A stretch of 64,000 nucleotides of DNA from Marinospirillum insulare DSM 21763 (GTDB lineage Bacteria > Pseudomonadota > Gammaproteobacteria > Pseudomonadales > Halomonadaceae): the NCBI RefSeq assembly GCF_000686905.1, contig NZ_JMLW01000008.1, positions 47,140 through 111,139 on the forward strand, read 5' to 3'. The notes beneath the pieces are model-generated. The model was given only the letters and a program-made list of their open reading frames with translations. It made no database searches and had not been told where the DNA came from. The translations under genes and the position numbers were made by a program. Of the stretch, positions 11,335-22,152 are shown piece by piece; position 1 is the first letter of the stretch, and the number at the start of each line of letters is the position of its first letter.

Positions 11335-12696
11335 ATGAGCCAGCAAGACACCATAGCCGCAGTTGCCACACCACCTGGTAGAGGAGGTGTAGGAATAGTA
11401 AGAGTATCAGGTAGCTTATGCCTAGCTATTGCGAAACAACTATTGGGTAGATCACTCAGTCCTCGACATGCTCACTATTTACCCTTCTATGATGCTCAAG
11501 GTGAAGTTATAGATGAGGGGTTAGCTATATATTTTCCAGGACCTAACTCTTTTACAGGTGAAGATGTTTTAGAGTTTCAGGGTCATGGCGGCCCAGTTTT
11601 ATTAGATAGATTATTAGAAAACCTGTTACAGCTTGGCGTAAGACTTGCTCAGCCTGGTGAGTTTTCACAAAGAGCTTTTTTAAACGACAAGTTAGATTTA
11701 GCTCAGGCTGAAGCTATCGCCGATATGATTGATGCTAGTTCACGCCAAGCAGCCGAAAATGCACTGAAATCATTACAGGGTGTTTTTTCGCAAAAAGTAC
11801 ATGGCCTTGTAGATAAGTTAATTCATCTGCGTATGTATGTTGAAGCAGCCATAGACTTTCCTGAAGAAGAAATCGATTTTATAAGTGATGGTAAGGTTAA
11901 AGAAGATTTATATTCGATTATTGAGCAGCTAGAGGCTGTGAAAAATGAGGCGCAACAAGGCTTTTTAATGCGCGAAGGCATGAATGTTGTGTTAGCAGGC
12001 AAACCTAATGCTGGTAAATCGAGTTTAATGAATGCTCTAGCAGGTTACGATAAAGCTTTAGTGACCGAAATTGCAGGTACCACACGAGACGTTTTGAAAG
12101 AACAAATTCATATTGATGGAATGCCCCTGCATTTAATTGATACAGCAGGTTTAAGAGAAACCGATGATCTAGTAGAGCAGCTTGGTGTAGAACGAGCTTG
12201 GAAAGAAATAGAGCAAGCAGACCGTATTTTATTAATGGTAGATGCACAAGAGACTAAAAGCCTGAACCCACTAGATATTTGGCCTGAGTTTGTTAAACGC
12301 CTACCTCATCCTGAACGCTTAACCTTGGTTAGAAATAAAATAGACTTAACTTCTGAAGTAGCAACGGCTGATTTATCCACAAGCCCTCCGGTTATTCGTA
12401 TTGCTGCTAAGCAACTAGTTGGTGTGGATAACTTAAGAAAGCACTTAAAAGAAATAATGGGATTTCAAAATACTACGGAAGGTGGGTTTTCTGCTCGACG
12501 AAGGCACCTAGATGCCTTACAAAGAGCGAGTCACGTCATTCATAAGGGTAAGTTAGAATTAGAAATAAACGGTGCTGGTGAGCTCTTAGCAGAAGACTTA
12601 CGCAGCGCACAGGAAAGCTTATCAGAAATCACTGGTCAGTTTTCAGCCGATGATTTACTAGGTAAAATTTTTGGTGAGTTTTGTATCGGAAAATAA
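11335..12696 (+). CDS. mnmE: tRNA uridine-5-carboxymethylaminomethyl modification GTPase MnmE
   Basis: With MnmG, adds the cmnm5 group to the wobble uridine of certain tRNAs. From the ATG at 11335 the protein has 453 residues: the N-terminal folate-binding domain ([22 protein letters not shown]), a helical domain, an inserted G domain (P-loop GKPNAGKSS, then DTAGLRE and NKID), and the essential C-terminal CIGK. An in-frame GTG at 11302 lies inside the yidC terminator and was rejected as the start. The partner mnmG lies 0.8 kb downstream. Confidence 0.97.
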   Translation: MSQQDTIAAVATPPGRGGVGIVRVSGSLCLAIAKQLLGRSLSPRHAHYLPFYDAQGEVIDEGLAIYFPGPNSFTGEDVLEFQGHGGPVLLDRLLENLLQLGVRLAQPGEFSQRAFLNDKLDLAQAEAIADMIDASSRQAAENALKSLQGVFSQKVHGLVDKLIHLRMYVEAAIDFPEEEIDFISDGKVKEDLYSIIEQLEAVKNEAQQGFLMREGMNVVLAGKPNAGKSSLMNALAGYDKALVTEIAGTTRDVLKEQIHIDGMPLHLIDTAGLRETDDLVEQLGVERAWKEIEQADRILLMVDAQETKSLNPLDIWPEFVKRLPHPERLTLVRNKIDLTSEVATADLSTSPPVIRIAAKQLVGVDNLRKHLKEIMGFQNTTEGGFSARRRHLDALQRASHVIHKGKLELEINGAGELLAEDLRSAQESLSEITGQFSADDLLGKIFGEFCIGK

Positions 12697-12703
12697 GTCG
12701 AAC

Positions 12704-13135
12704 TTACCAGTCATTAAATTCGTGCATATAACAAGGTGATGAACTAGGTTCATTACCTTCACTTAACCAATCCTCTCTTTTTAAGCATTGCAACAGCTTG
12801 TTTTTTAAAACAGGAAGGTGGGATACTTCAATATCTTTTACACTTGTTAACAAGGTTAATCTACCTTTGCGGGCAGCAATCATTAGCGGCAACAAGTCAT
12901 CTTCTAGTTGATCCAATTCTTGAGTATAGGCTTGCTCAAACTCCGCAAATTTAAGCTCTCCTGAATGCCAGCTTTTCCTAAGTTGGTTGCTTGGGCATAT
13001 TTTTGGCAGCCATAAATCTAAATGCAATGCATCCCGCTTAAAACCTCTTGGCCATAACCTATCTGCTAGTAAGCGAAAGCCATCATCTGGATCTATTTCT
13101 TGATAAATACGTTTCATGATTAGGTCATAAACCAT
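12704..13135 (-). CDS. DUF488 family protein
   Basis: Uncharacterised cytoplasmic protein of the DUF488/YeaO type. The pattern DPDDGFRLLADRLWPRGFKRD...WLPKICPSNQLRKSW is diagnostic, and 143 residues is a little above the usual 115-120. The extra length is at the C-terminus, with a Ser/Pro-rich tail after KREDWL. An in-frame ATG at residue 7 (MKRIYQEID) is an equally good start. It is the only minus-strand gene between rpmH and the atp operon and lies between mnmE and the second origin-like region. Its function is not known. Confidence 0.85.
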   Translation of the reverse strand: MVYDLIMKRIYQEIDPDDGFRLLADRLWPRGFKRDALHLDLWLPKICPSNQLRKSWHSGELKFAEFEQAYTQELDQLEDDLLPLMIAARKGRLTLLTSVKDIEVSHLPVLKNKLLQCLKREDWLSEGNEPSSSPCYMHEFNDW

Positions 13136-13507
13136 TATATTTCTCCAAAAAATCAGTTTTGGCTGTGGTTAACTAAAGAGTTTAGCAGTCTATAACTTGG
13201 GTTTAACTTAGTGGATAATCTATGCTTGTGGATAAACCTTGCAGTTATCAACAGGCTGTTTATAGCTTTAGTACATCTTCTCCCAAGCATTAACACCAAG
13301 TTATCCAGTTCTATAATGCCGATACTAGCTGGCTTTAAGTGAGTTATCCACAGAAACTGTCCACACTAATAATAACAGTAGTAATAGAACTACTTTAATA
13401 ATATTTATAGTTATTGTCTAAAGTGGATAAAACAGATTTGTGCTGTAGTCCGCTTGTATTCAGGCTATAATCGCCTGCTTAGTTAAAAGAAAATTTTGAG
13501 GTGACTT
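13136..13507. other. oriC: Candidate replication origin region 2 (upstream of mnmG)
   Basis: This 372-bp gap is dense in DnaA boxes: perfect TGTGGATAA 13227-13235 and TTATCCACA 13344-13352. Near matches are AGTGGATAA 13210-13218 and 13422-13430, TTATCAACA 13245-13253 and TTATCCAGT 13301-13309. CTAATAATA at 13366 opens a trinucleotide run containing GTAATAG, and TATAGTTATT follows at 13406-13415. The layout nearly repeats that of the dnaA-rpmH gap. The position beside mnmG (gidA) equals the E. coli and Vibrio oriC. A -10-like TATAAT at 13466-13471 may belong to the mnmG promoter. Confidence 0.75.
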
Positions 13508-15388
13508 GTGGATTATCCAACCCGCTTTGATGTGCTTGTTATTGGCGGTGGCCACGCAGGAACGGAAGCTGCACTAGCTGCTGCACGTATGGGCTGTAAA
13601 ACCTTACTGTTAACCCATAACGTGGAAACCCTAGGGCAAATGTCCTGTAATCCTGCGATTGGTGGTATTGGAAAAAGTCATCTCGTTCGTGAAATTGATG
13701 CGCTGGGTGGCGCTATGGCTAAAGCAATTGATTTAGCCGGTATTCAGTTTCGTGTATTAAATTCACGCAAAGGACCAGCGGTTAGAGCAACTAGAGCGCA
13801 AGCAGACCGTGTACTTTACAAAGCAGCGATTCGTGAAATTTTAGAAAACCAGCCTAATTTACAAATTTTTCAACAGGCTGCAGACGATTTAATTGTTGAG
13901 GGAGACAAGGTTTGTGGTGCGGTTACTCAAACTGGCATTAAAATTTATGCAACCAGTGTCGTATTAACCACTGGTACATTTTTAGGTGGTGTAATTCATC
14001 TAGGCTTAGAAAATTATTCAGGTGGTCGTGCGGGTGATCCACCTTCAACATCTCTAGCTAAGCGTATGCGCGAATTACCTTTACGTGTTGGTCGCCTAAA
14101 AACAGGAACGCCACCTAGAATTGACGCACGTAGTGTTGATTTTTCAGTTATGGAAGCCCAGCCAAGCGATGAAAGACTACCAGTTATGTCATTTATAGGT
14201 AAGCCAGAAGATCATCCACAACAAATTAGTTGTTACATTACCCACACCAATGAACGTACTCATGAAATTATTCGTAATAACCTAGATAGGTCACCCATGT
14301 ATGCGGGTGTGATCGAGGGAGTAGGCCCACGCTACTGCCCTTCTATTGAAGACAAAATACATCGCTTTACGGATAAATCTAGCCATCAAATATTTATGGA
14401 GCCAGAAGGGCTAACAACGCCTGAGCTATATCCGAATGGAATATCCACCTCGCTACCTTTTGATGTGCAAATAGAATTAGTGCGCACCATTCGTGGGCTA
14501 GAAAGTGCACATATAACGCGCCCTGGCTATGCCATTGAATATGACTTTTTTAACCCACAAGATTTGCAGCCCAGTTTGGAAACTAAAGTTATCCACAACC
14601 TGTTTTTTGCTGGACAAATTAATGGAACTACAGGTTATGAAGAAGCTGCAGCTCAAGGTTTATTGGCAGGCATGAACGCTGCACGTCGAGTTCAAGAAAA
14701 GGAAAGTTGGAGTCCAAGGCGAGATGAAGCCTACCTTGGGGTGTTGGTAGACGATTTAATTACACTAGGTACCTCTGAACCTTATCGAATGTTTACTTCT
14801 CGAGCAGAATATCGCTTATTGCTGCGTGAAGATAATGCAGATTTGCGTTTAACTGAAAAGGGTCGAGAGCTAGGTTTAGTTGATGATTTACGTTGGGCAG
14901 CCTTCCAAACTAAGCGGGATGCGATAGAACTTGAAAAGGCACGCCTCAAGGGAACTTATATTCATCCAAACACGCCAGCTTCTACTAGCTTAGCTAGCAA
15001 GCTAAGCCAGCCTTTAAATAAAGAGTATCCTTTATTAGATTTACTAAAAAGACCTGAGCTAGACTACTGGGACCTTGCTCATCTAGCACCTGGAGATTTA
15101 CCGCAAGACCCACAGGTTCAAGAACAGGTACAAATACAGGTTAAGTATGCAGGCTATATTGATAGGCAGGCAGAAGACATACTTAGAGTAAGGCGACAAG
15201 AAGATACTAAGCTACCACTAGATTTGGATTACACTCAAGTCAGCGGTTTATCCAATGAAATTAAAAATAAGCTAGCCAATGTAAAACCAGCAACCTTGGC
15301 TCAAGCGGGTCGTATTCCAGGTGTAACTCCTGCAGCAGTATCTATGCTTTTGGTGCATTTGAAAAAACGTTCTTTGTTGGTTAACTAG
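13508..15388 (+). CDS. mnmG: tRNA uridine-5-carboxymethylaminomethyl modification enzyme MnmG (GidA)
   Basis: FAD-dependent partner of MnmE in wobble-uridine modification. The 626-residue protein has the N-terminal dinucleotide-binding motif [19 protein letters not shown], the signatures [17 protein letters not shown] and TGTFLGG, a C-terminal helical domain, and ends near [20 protein letters not shown], as is usual. The start codon is GTG, at the edge of the DnaA-box region. It leads the mnmG-rsmG-parA-parB cluster, with 1 bp to rsmG. Confidence 0.98.
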   Translation: MDYPTRFDVLVIGGGHAGTEAALAAARMGCKTLLLTHNVETLGQMSCNPAIGGIGKSHLVREIDALGGAMAKAIDLAGIQFRVLNSRKGPAVRATRAQADRVLYKAAIREILENQPNLQIFQQAADDLIVEGDKVCGAVTQTGIKIYATSVVLTTGTFLGGVIHLGLENYSGGRAGDPPSTSLAKRMRELPLRVGRLKTGTPPRIDARSVDFSVMEAQPSDERLPVMSFIGKPEDHPQQISCYITHTNERTHEIIRNNLDRSPMYAGVIEGVGPRYCPSIEDKIHRFTDKSSHQIFMEPEGLTTPELYPNGISTSLPFDVQIELVRTIRGLESAHITRPGYAIEYDFFNPQDLQPSLETKVIHNLFFAGQINGTTGYEEAAAQGLLAGMNAARRVQEKESWSPRRDEAYLGVLVDDLITLGTSEPYRMFTSRAEYRLLLREDNADLRLTEKGRELGLVDDLRWAAFQTKRDAIELEKARLKGTYIHPNTPASTSLASKLSQPLNKEYPLLDLLKRPELDYWDLAHLAPGDLPQDPQVQEQVQIQVKYAGYIDRQAEDILRVRRQEDTKLPLDLDYTQVSGLSNEIKNKLANVKPATLAQAGRIPGVTPAAVSMLLVHLKKRSLLVN

Positions 15389-15389
15389 T

Positions 15390-16034
15390 ATGAATACTGA
15401 TGCAAAACTTGAGCAGTTATTGCGGTCTGGCCTTAAAGAAATGCAAATTGATGCCAGTGAATTGCAGCTAAGCCAGCTGCTAAGTTATTTACAACTGCTG
15501 ATTAAATGGAATAAAGCTTATAACTTAACTGCAGTTCGTGATCCTATAGAAATGATTTATAGGCACCTGCTAGATAGCCTTTCAATTTTACCCTATGTGC
15601 AAGCTGGTGAATTAACCGATGTTGGTTCAGGTGCCGGCTTGCCAGGTATTCCTTTGGCTATAATGAAACCAGATTTACAGGTATTATCTTTAGATTCAAA
15701 TGGCAAAAAAACACGCTTTCAATTTCAAGTTAAAGCAACATTGAACCTAACAAACTTTGATGTGCAGCAGGTTCGTGCAGAAGCTTTGCAACTTAGTACA
15801 AGAAGTAAACAGTTGGTTAGTCGAGCGTTTGCTAGTCTTAAAGACTTTGTAAATTTAACTAAACCTTTAGCAGCTAAAGATGCGCGTTGGTTGGCAATGA
15901 AAGGCTTATACCCAGAAGATGAGCTAGCCGAACTACCAGAAGGATATATTTGTGAGCAAGAACATCTGCTCCAAGTACCTAGGGAAGAAGGACAGCGACA
16001 TTTGCTGGTTTTAGTTAAGCAGATGAAAGGATAA
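15390..16034 (+). CDS. rsmG: 16S rRNA (guanine527-N7)-methyltransferase RsmG (GidB)
   Basis: Methylates G527 of 16S rRNA using S-adenosylmethionine. Its loss is known to give low-level streptomycin resistance in several bacteria. The 214-residue protein has the N-terminal helices (LLSYLQLLIKWNKAYNLTAVRD), the SAM-binding LTDVGSGAGLPGIPLAI and the conserved SRAFASLKDF. It starts 1 bp after mnmG, so the two are probably co-translated. Confidence 0.97.
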   Translation: MNTDAKLEQLLRSGLKEMQIDASELQLSQLLSYLQLLIKWNKAYNLTAVRDPIEMIYRHLLDSLSILPYVQAGELTDVGSGAGLPGIPLAIMKPDLQVLSLDSNGKKTRFQFQVKATLNLTNFDVQQVRAEALQLSTRSKQLVSRAFASLKDFVNLTKPLAAKDARWLAMKGLYPEDELAELPEGYICEQEHLLQVPREEGQRHLLVLVKQMKG

Positions 16035-16038
16035 AGCT

Positions 16039-16806
16039 GTGACAAAAATATTTGCAGTAACTAACCAAAAAGGCGGTGTAGGAAAAACTACTACCTGCGT
16101 AAACCTTGCCGCATCCTTGGTGGCGACTAAACGCAGGGTGCTTTTAGTTGATATGGATCCACAGGGGCATGCAACCTTAGGTAGTGGTATAAACAAAAAA
16201 GACTTAACGCTCTCGGTTTATGATTTATTAATGGGTGAGGCTTCGGCTGAAGATGTACGGTTAAAAACTGATCCTGCTGGGTATGATCTGTTACCAGCAA
16301 ATGTTGATTTAGCCGGAGCAGAGGTTAATTTAATTAATGAACCGCATAGAGAAAGACGCCTAGCAGATGCTTTATCTACAATAAAAAAAGACTATGATTT
16401 TATTTTAATTGACTGCCCACCTTCCCTAAACCTACTAACCATTAATGCCTTAACTGCAGCACGCGGTGTTTTAGTGCCCGTACAATGTGAATATTATGCC
16501 TTGGAAGGTTTAGCCTCTTTGCTAGACACTCTAAAGCGAGTAGCTAGTACTGTTAATCCTGGTCTTGAGGTTATGGGAATACTGCGTACTATGTACGATC
16601 CGCGTAATAGCTTAACGCAAGATGTTTCAAACCAATTAACAGAATATTTTAAAGACCAAGTCTTAGGTACCGTTATCCCGCGTAATGTGCGCTTAGCAGA
16701 GGCACCCAGTTATGGTATGCCAGTGTTAAGCTACGATGCTAAATCTAAGGGAAGCTTAGCTTACTTAGCCTTAGCGGGTGAAATACTTAGACGTAACTCC
16801 CTATAA
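16039..16806 (+). CDS. parA: Chromosome partitioning ATPase ParA (Soj)
   Basis: Deviant Walker ATPase that moves ParB-parS complexes to segregate origins. The 255-residue protein has the deviant Walker A KGGVGKTT at the N-terminus, DMDPQGH and LIDCPPSLNLLTINAL. The start is GTG, with GAAAGGA eight bases upstream inside the end of rsmG. It is chromosome-type: short, with no N-terminal DNA-binding extension, and located beside the origin. parB follows after 22 bp. Confidence 0.97.
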   Translation: MTKIFAVTNQKGGVGKTTTCVNLAASLVATKRRVLLVDMDPQGHATLGSGINKKDLTLSVYDLLMGEASAEDVRLKTDPAGYDLLPANVDLAGAEVNLINEPHRERRLADALSTIKKDYDFILIDCPPSLNLLTINALTAARGVLVPVQCEYYALEGLASLLDTLKRVASTVNPGLEVMGILRTMYDPRNSLTQDVSNQLTEYFKDQVLGTVIPRNVRLAEAPSYGMPVLSYDAKSKGSLAYLALAGEILRRNSL

Positions 16807-16828
16807 TTTTAATTGTTAGCAAGAGCTT

Positions 16829-17719
16829 ATGATACCTGCGAAAAAAAGAGGTCTTGGTCGAGGGTTAGATGCCCTGCTCAGTGATGCCACCCAAGAGCCT
16901 ACCCAAGTAAGTGCTAGCCCTTCAACAGAGCAAGGCTTAAAAGAAGGCGAGCTTAAGAAGTTAGCTGTAGAAAGGCTTAGGCCAGGAAAGTATCAGCCAC
17001 GTCGTGATATGCACCCTGAAGCTTTGGAAGAATTAGCAGCGTCTATACGACAGCAAGGGGTGATGCAGCCGGTTGTTGTACGTCCTATAGCGGGTGGTCA
17101 GTATGAAATTATTGCAGGTGAACGTCGCTGGCGAGCTGCTCAGTTAGCTGAGTTAGAGTTTATTCCAGCTTTAGTAAGAGATGCAGAAGATAGAGATGTT
17201 ATTGCACTAGCATTAATAGAGAATCTTCAGCGTGAAGACTTGAATCCGCTAGAAGAAGCCCTTGCATTGCAACGTTTACAAAAAGAATTTGAGCTAACCC
17301 AACAGCAGGTAGCAGAAGCGGTAGGTAAATCACGTAGCTCTGTCACTAACCTATTACGCCTACTGCAATTGCATAAAGATGTACAACGTATGCTTGAGCA
17401 TGGTGATTTAGAAATGGGTCACGCACGCGCATTACTGGGATTACCAGAAGCTAAACAATTAATTGTAGCTAGACAGTTAGTTGCGAAAGGAATGTCGGTT
17501 AGGCAGGCAGAGGCCTTGGTTAGAAAAGAGCAAGAAAACCCAACTGAACAAAAAGCTAAACCAGAGAAAGACCCAGATATAGCAAGGTTGGAAGCACAGC
17601 TAGAGGCTAGTCTAGGTGCTAGCGTGAAAATTCAGCACACTAATAAGGGTAAGGGAAAATTAGAAATTGGCTATTCAAGTTTAGCTGAGTTAGATGGGAT
17701 ACTGCGACATCTACGTTAG
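16829..17719 (+). CDS. parB: Chromosome partitioning protein ParB (Spo0J)
   Basis: CTP-dependent clamp that loads at parS and spreads along the origin region. The 296-residue protein has an N-terminal ParA-interacting segment (KKRGLGRGLDALLSD), the N-terminal domain with the CTP-binding box GERRWRAAQLA and ENLQREDLNPLEEA, a helix-turn-helix (TQQQVAEAVGKSRSSVTNLLRLL) and a C-terminal dimerisation domain. Its likely sites are the two parS sequences in recF. Confidence 0.97.
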   Translation: MIPAKKRGLGRGLDALLSDATQEPTQVSASPSTEQGLKEGELKKLAVERLRPGKYQPRRDMHPEALEELAASIRQQGVMQPVVVRPIAGGQYEIIAGERRWRAAQLAELEFIPALVRDAEDRDVIALALIENLQREDLNPLEEALALQRLQKEFELTQQQVAEAVGKSRSSVTNLLRLLQLHKDVQRMLEHGDLEMGHARALLGLPEAKQLIVARQLVAKGMSVRQAEALVRKEQENPTEQKAKPEKDPDIARLEAQLEASLGASVKIQHTNKGKGKLEIGYSSLAELDGILRHLR

Positions 17720-17770
17720 TGATAAACCTAGACATTGGTCGCATCTATTTAACAAAGCGACCGAGTCTTC

Positions 17771-17799
17771 TTGAAGCTAAGCAGCTAAGTCTCTATAAT
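17771..17799 (+). promoter_or_regulatory. Predicted sigma70 promoter of the atp operon
   Basis: TTGAAG (17771-17776) and a perfect TATAAT (17794-17799) are spaced 17 bp apart, about 65 bp upstream of atpI. An inverted repeat GGTCGC/GCGACC (17737-17762) lies just upstream without a T tract. Confidence 0.7.
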
Positions 17800-17866
17800 C
17801 CCGTGGCTTTTAGATAATTTGTAGCAGATTAAAGATGGAAAGCGGTTAACAGGCTTATACAAAATT

Positions 17867-18232
17867 ATGGCAAAACTTCCGCGGCCCCCCTTGTTTAAAT
17901 TATTTTTTAAACAATTTGTGATTGCCAGTTTAGTCTGTCTACTAGCTGCAGTAATTTGGCCAGGAAGCTTGTTAGATGCATTGCTCGGAGGTTTTATAGG
18001 TTTTTTTCCGCAGCTAGTGTTTGGTTATATGGTTTTTATTTATCAGGGTGCTCGGCAGCAACACAATCTGATAAAAATGATGTTTGCAGCCGAAGCTGTT
18101 AAGTTTGGTTTGACGGTGGTACTTTTTGTAGCAGTGTTTTTGTTAGTGCAACCCTCAAACCCAATTTCACTTTTAAGCACTTATGCAGCAGTTGTATTAC
18201 TTCATTGGCTGAACTTCTGGCTAATAAAGTAA
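17867..18232 (+). CDS. atpI: ATP synthase subunit I
   Basis: Small membrane protein encoded first in many atp operons. The family is thought to assist assembly of the c-ring. The 121 residues contain four predicted hydrophobic helices (about 17-38, 41-62, 79-100 and 105-120) and a short basic N-terminus. Sequence conservation in this family is low, so the call rests mainly on length, topology and its place 32 bp before atpB. Confidence 0.88.
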   Translation: MAKLPRPPLFKLFFKQFVIASLVCLLAAVIWPGSLLDALLGGFIGFFPQLVFGYMVFIYQGARQQHNLIKMMFAAEAVKFGLTVVLFVAVFLLVQPSNPISLLSTYAAVVLLHWLNFWLIK

Positions 18233-18261
18233 AATCAATTGTAAATTACAGTTTGAGGTAG

Positions 18262-19098
<837 letters not shown>

Positions 19099-19109
19099 CC
19101 AGTAACCAG

Positions 19110-19133
19110 CCAACTTGCCCTAGGGCAGGTTGG
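19110..19133 (+). other. Hairpin between atpB and atpE
   Basis: CCAACTTGCCC and GGGCAGGTTGG can fold into a nearly perfect stem around the palindrome TGCCCTAGGGCA, followed by TGAGTTTT. It probably acts as a processing or attenuation element that separates the c-subunit message from atpB; this role is inferred from position. Confidence 0.5.
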
Positions 19134-19150
19134 TGAGTTTTAGCAGTAAA

Positions 19151-19188
19151 ACCTTAACCGACCTTTAATCAACCTTTAGTAACCTTAG
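19151..19188 (+). repeat. Four helically phased ACCTT(T)A repeats before atpE
   Basis: ACCTTAA, ACCTTTAA, ACCTTTAG and ACCTTAG begin at 19151, 19161, 19172 and 19182, a spacing of 10, 11 and 10 bp. The fourth copy runs into the atpE ribosome binding site TTAGGAG. It may act as a translation-enhancing leader, as known for E. coli atpE, though the sequence differs from that one. Confidence 0.5.
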
Positions 19189-19194
19189 GAGTAA

Positions 19195-19425
<231 letters not shown>

Positions 19426-19435
19426 GACAGAGTGC

Positions 19436-19461
19436 TAGGGCGTTAGTTTACTAACACCCTA
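19436..19461 (+). other. Hairpin between atpE and atpF
   Basis: TAGGGCGTTAG pairs with CTAACACCCTA (one C/A mismatch) around a 4-nt TTTA loop. AAACACTTTT follows. It would stabilise the 3' end of the atpE message or cause partial termination, lowering atpF relative to atpE (inference). Confidence 0.5.
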
Positions 19462-19505
19462 AAACACTTTTCGAAACCTTAAAAAATGACAAAAGGTGTA
19501 TCGCA

Positions 19506-19976
19506 ATGAATATGAATATGACTCTTTTGGGTCAATCTATATCCTTCGCGCTCTTTGTTTGGTTTTGCATGAAGTTCATATGGCCGTTTATTACAACAGC
19601 CATGCGCGAACGCCAGAAAAAGATTGCTGAAGGCTTAGACTCAGCAAGTCGTGCACAGCGTGATTTAGAGCTAGCACAAGAAAAGGCGACTCAGCTTTTG
19701 CGTGAAGCAAAAGATCAGTCAGCCCAGATTCTGGAACAGACGAACAAGCGTGCCAGTCTGTTAATTGAAGAAGCCAAAGAACAAGCTCGTGCTGAAGGTG
19801 TAAGACTAGTTGAAGCAGCTAAGGCTGAAGTTAGTCAAGAAATTAACCGTGCTAAGGATGATTTACGCGCTCAAATGTCTGATTTAATTATTCAAGGCAC
19901 AGAGCAAATCCTAGAAAGTTCGGTTGATCCTAAAGCACACAGCAAGTTGGTCGGCAAGCTTGCCGAGCAGCTCTAA
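19506..19976 (+). CDS. atpF: F0F1 ATP synthase subunit b
   Basis: Peripheral-stalk subunit that ties F0 to F1. The 156 residues have one N-terminal membrane helix (about 7-27: [21 protein letters not shown]) and a long charged amphipathic helix rich in Ala, Glu, Lys and Gln that dimerises as a coiled coil. The sequence is typical of the gammaproteobacterial protein (156 residues in E. coli). atpH starts 11 bp downstream. Confidence 0.97.
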   Translation: MNMNMTLLGQSISFALFVWFCMKFIWPFITTAMRERQKKIAEGLDSASRAQRDLELAQEKATQLLREAKDQSAQILEQTNKRASLLIEEAKEQARAEGVRLVEAAKAEVSQEINRAKDDLRAQMSDLIIQGTEQILESSVDPKAHSKLVGKLAEQL

Positions 19977-19987
19977 GCGAGGTGTCT

Positions 19988-20524
19988 ATGGCAGATTACA
20001 ACACGCTCGCTAGGCCCTATGCGAAGGCCGCTTTTGAGTATGCGTTGAGTGAAGGTAAGCTGGCAGAGTGGTCCACTATGTTGGGTCTAGTTGCTGAAGC
20101 GGCTTCTAATAAAGAAGTAACCGCATTTTTACTCAACCCCTCGCTAAACAGTGATGCAAAAGCAGAACTCCTGCTCGAAATTTGCCAAGCAAAAATCGAT
20201 GATCAGAGTCGTAACTTTATCAAGCTGTTAAGTGAAAAAAGCCGTTTACCATTAATTCCAGTCATAGCTGGAATGTATGAGGCCTTTAAGGCCGAGCAGG
20301 AAAAGTCTGTTGAAGCTTTAGTCACTTCAGCTTTTGAGCTAGAAACTGAGCAACAGCAACTGCTAGTAGATGCATTACGCAAGCGTTTAAACCGTGAGGT
20401 AACACTCAAGGTAGAAATAGATAAGCGACTCATTGGCGGTGTAGTTATTCGCACCGGTGACCTGGTGATAGATGGCTCGATTCGCGGAAAAATCGCGAAA
20501 CTAGCCGAGTCATTGAAATCCTGA
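19988..20524 (+). CDS. atpH: F0F1 ATP synthase subunit delta
   Basis: Connects the peripheral stalk to the top of F1. From the ATG at 19988 it has 178 residues, the usual length, starting [19 protein letters not shown]. The end [19 protein letters not shown] includes the conserved D-x-S-x-R-G-K-L-like motif. The ATG is preceded by GCGAGG with a five-base spacer. The in-frame GTG at 19982 overlaps that ribosome binding site and was rejected. Confidence 0.97.
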   Translation: MADYNTLARPYAKAAFEYALSEGKLAEWSTMLGLVAEAASNKEVTAFLLNPSLNSDAKAELLLEICQAKIDDQSRNFIKLLSEKSRLPLIPVIAGMYEAFKAEQEKSVEALVTSAFELETEQQQLLVDALRKRLNREVTLKVEIDKRLIGGVVIRTGDLVIDGSIRGKIAKLAESLKS

Positions 20525-20540
20525 TTTTGAGGGACAAGGC

Positions 20541-22085
20541 ATGCAGCAACTGAATCCATCCGAGATCAGTGACATTATCAAGAAGCGCATCGGTAACTTG
20601 GATGTCACTTCGAAAGCCCAAAACGAGGGCACCATAGTAAGCGTTGCTGATGGTATCGTGAAAATTCACGGTCTTGGCGATGTTATGTATGGCGAGATGA
20701 TCGAATTTGAACAGGGCGCCTTTGGTATGGCCCTGAACTTGGAGCGCGACTCCGTAGGTGTGGTAGTACTAGGTGATTACCTCGGCTTAGCTGAAGGTCA
20801 AACCGCTCGTTGTACTGGACGCATTTTAGAAGTACCTGTGGGTGATGAACTCTTAGGTCGTGTAGTCGATGCTCTAGGTAATCCTATCGATGGTAAAGGC
20901 CCCATCGAAGCTAAAGAAACAGACGCAGTTGAAAAAGTTGCACCAGGTGTTATTTGGCGTAAAAGTGTAGATGAGCCTCTACAAACTGGTTACAAGGCTA
21001 TTGATGCCATGGTTCCAGTCGGTCGTGGTCAGCGTGAGTTGATTATCGGTGACCGCCAAATTGGTAAAACGGCAATTGCAGTTGATGCCATCATCAACCA
21101 AAAAAACACTGGCGTTAAATGTGTTTACGTTGCGGTAGGTCAGAAACAATCGACCATAGCAAACGTAGTACGCAAACTAGAAGAACACGGTGCATTAGCG
21201 CATACAATAGTAGTTGTTGCCTCAGCTTCTGAAGCAGCAGCACTACAGTTTATTGCGCCTTATTCTGGTTGCACCATGGGTGAATACTTCCGCGACCGCG
21301 GCCAAGATTCACTCATTGTTTATGATGATTTAACCAAGCAAGCTTGGGCTTATCGTCAAATTTCACTCCTGCTTAAGCGCCCACCTGGCCGTGAAGCTTA
21401 TCCTGGTGACGTTTTCTACTTACACTCCCGCTTACTTGAGCGTGCATCACGCGTAAGTGAAGAATACGTAGAGAAGTTCACTAACGGTGAAGTAAAAGGT
21501 AAAACGGGTTCTTTAACCGCTCTACCTATTATCGAAACCCAAGGTGGTGACGTATCTGCTTTCGTACCAACTAACGTTATCTCCATTACCGATGGTCAGA
21601 TCTTCGTAGAAACCAACCTGTTTAACTCTGGTATTCGTCCTGCGATGAATGCGGGTGTTTCGGTTTCTCGTGTTGGTGGTGCAGCTCAAACTAAAATCAT
21701 TAAGAAACTGGGCGGTGGTATTCGTCTAGCTCTTGCTCAGTTCCGTGAGCTAGAAGCTTTCTCACAGTTTGCATCTGATTTAGACGAAGCGACTCGTAAG
21801 CAGTTAGAACATGGTCAGCGTGTTACTGAGCTAATGAAGCAAGATCAGTACTCACCTATGACTATTGCACAAATGGGTATTTCTCTATTTGCTGCAGAAA
21901 ATAATTTCTTAGATGACATCGAAGTTCGTAAGATTCTGCCTTTTGAAAAAGCTTTACACGCCTACATGGCGAGTGAATATGCAGATTTGATCGATCAGAT
22001 CAACGAAAGCGGTGATTACTCTAAAGATATTGAAGCGGCCCTCAAATCTGCTGTAGAGCAGTTTAAGGCAACCCAGTCCTGGTAA
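20541..22085 (+). CDS. atpA: F0F1 ATP synthase subunit alpha
   Basis: Regulatory nucleotide-binding subunit of the alpha3beta3 hexamer. The 514-residue protein starts [17 protein letters not shown], has the P-loop GDRQIGKTA, and carries the ATPase alpha/beta signature in the [14 protein letters not shown] segment. It lies 16 bp after atpH. Confidence 0.98.
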   Translation: MQQLNPSEISDIIKKRIGNLDVTSKAQNEGTIVSVADGIVKIHGLGDVMYGEMIEFEQGAFGMALNLERDSVGVVVLGDYLGLAEGQTARCTGRILEVPVGDELLGRVVDALGNPIDGKGPIEAKETDAVEKVAPGVIWRKSVDEPLQTGYKAIDAMVPVGRGQRELIIGDRQIGKTAIAVDAIINQKNTGVKCVYVAVGQKQSTIANVVRKLEEHGALAHTIVVVASASEAAALQFIAPYSGCTMGEYFRDRGQDSLIVYDDLTKQAWAYRQISLLLKRPPGREAYPGDVFYLHSRLLERASRVSEEYVEKFTNGEVKGKTGSLTALPIIETQGGDVSAFVPTNVISITDGQIFVETNLFNSGIRPAMNAGVSVSRVGGAAQTKIIKKLGGGIRLALAQFRELEAFSQFASDLDEATRKQLEHGQRVTELMKQDQYSPMTIAQMGISLFAAENNFLDDIEVRKILPFEKALHAYMASEYADLIDQINESGDYSKDIEAALKSAVEQFKATQSW

Positions 22086-22087
22086 GT

Positions 22088-22126
22088 TGCTTAGAGTTGG
22101 TTGATTTAATTCATCCAACTCAAGCA
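22088..22126 (+). other. Hairpin between atpA and atpG
   Basis: TGCTT-A-GAGTTGG pairs with CCAACTC-AAGCA (12 bp with one bulged A) around a 14-nt loop, 3 bp after the atpA stop. No T tract follows, so it is more likely an mRNA stability or processing element than a terminator. Confidence 0.4.
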
Positions 22127-22152
22127 CTTGTTGGCTAAGAAGGCGAAAGCGT

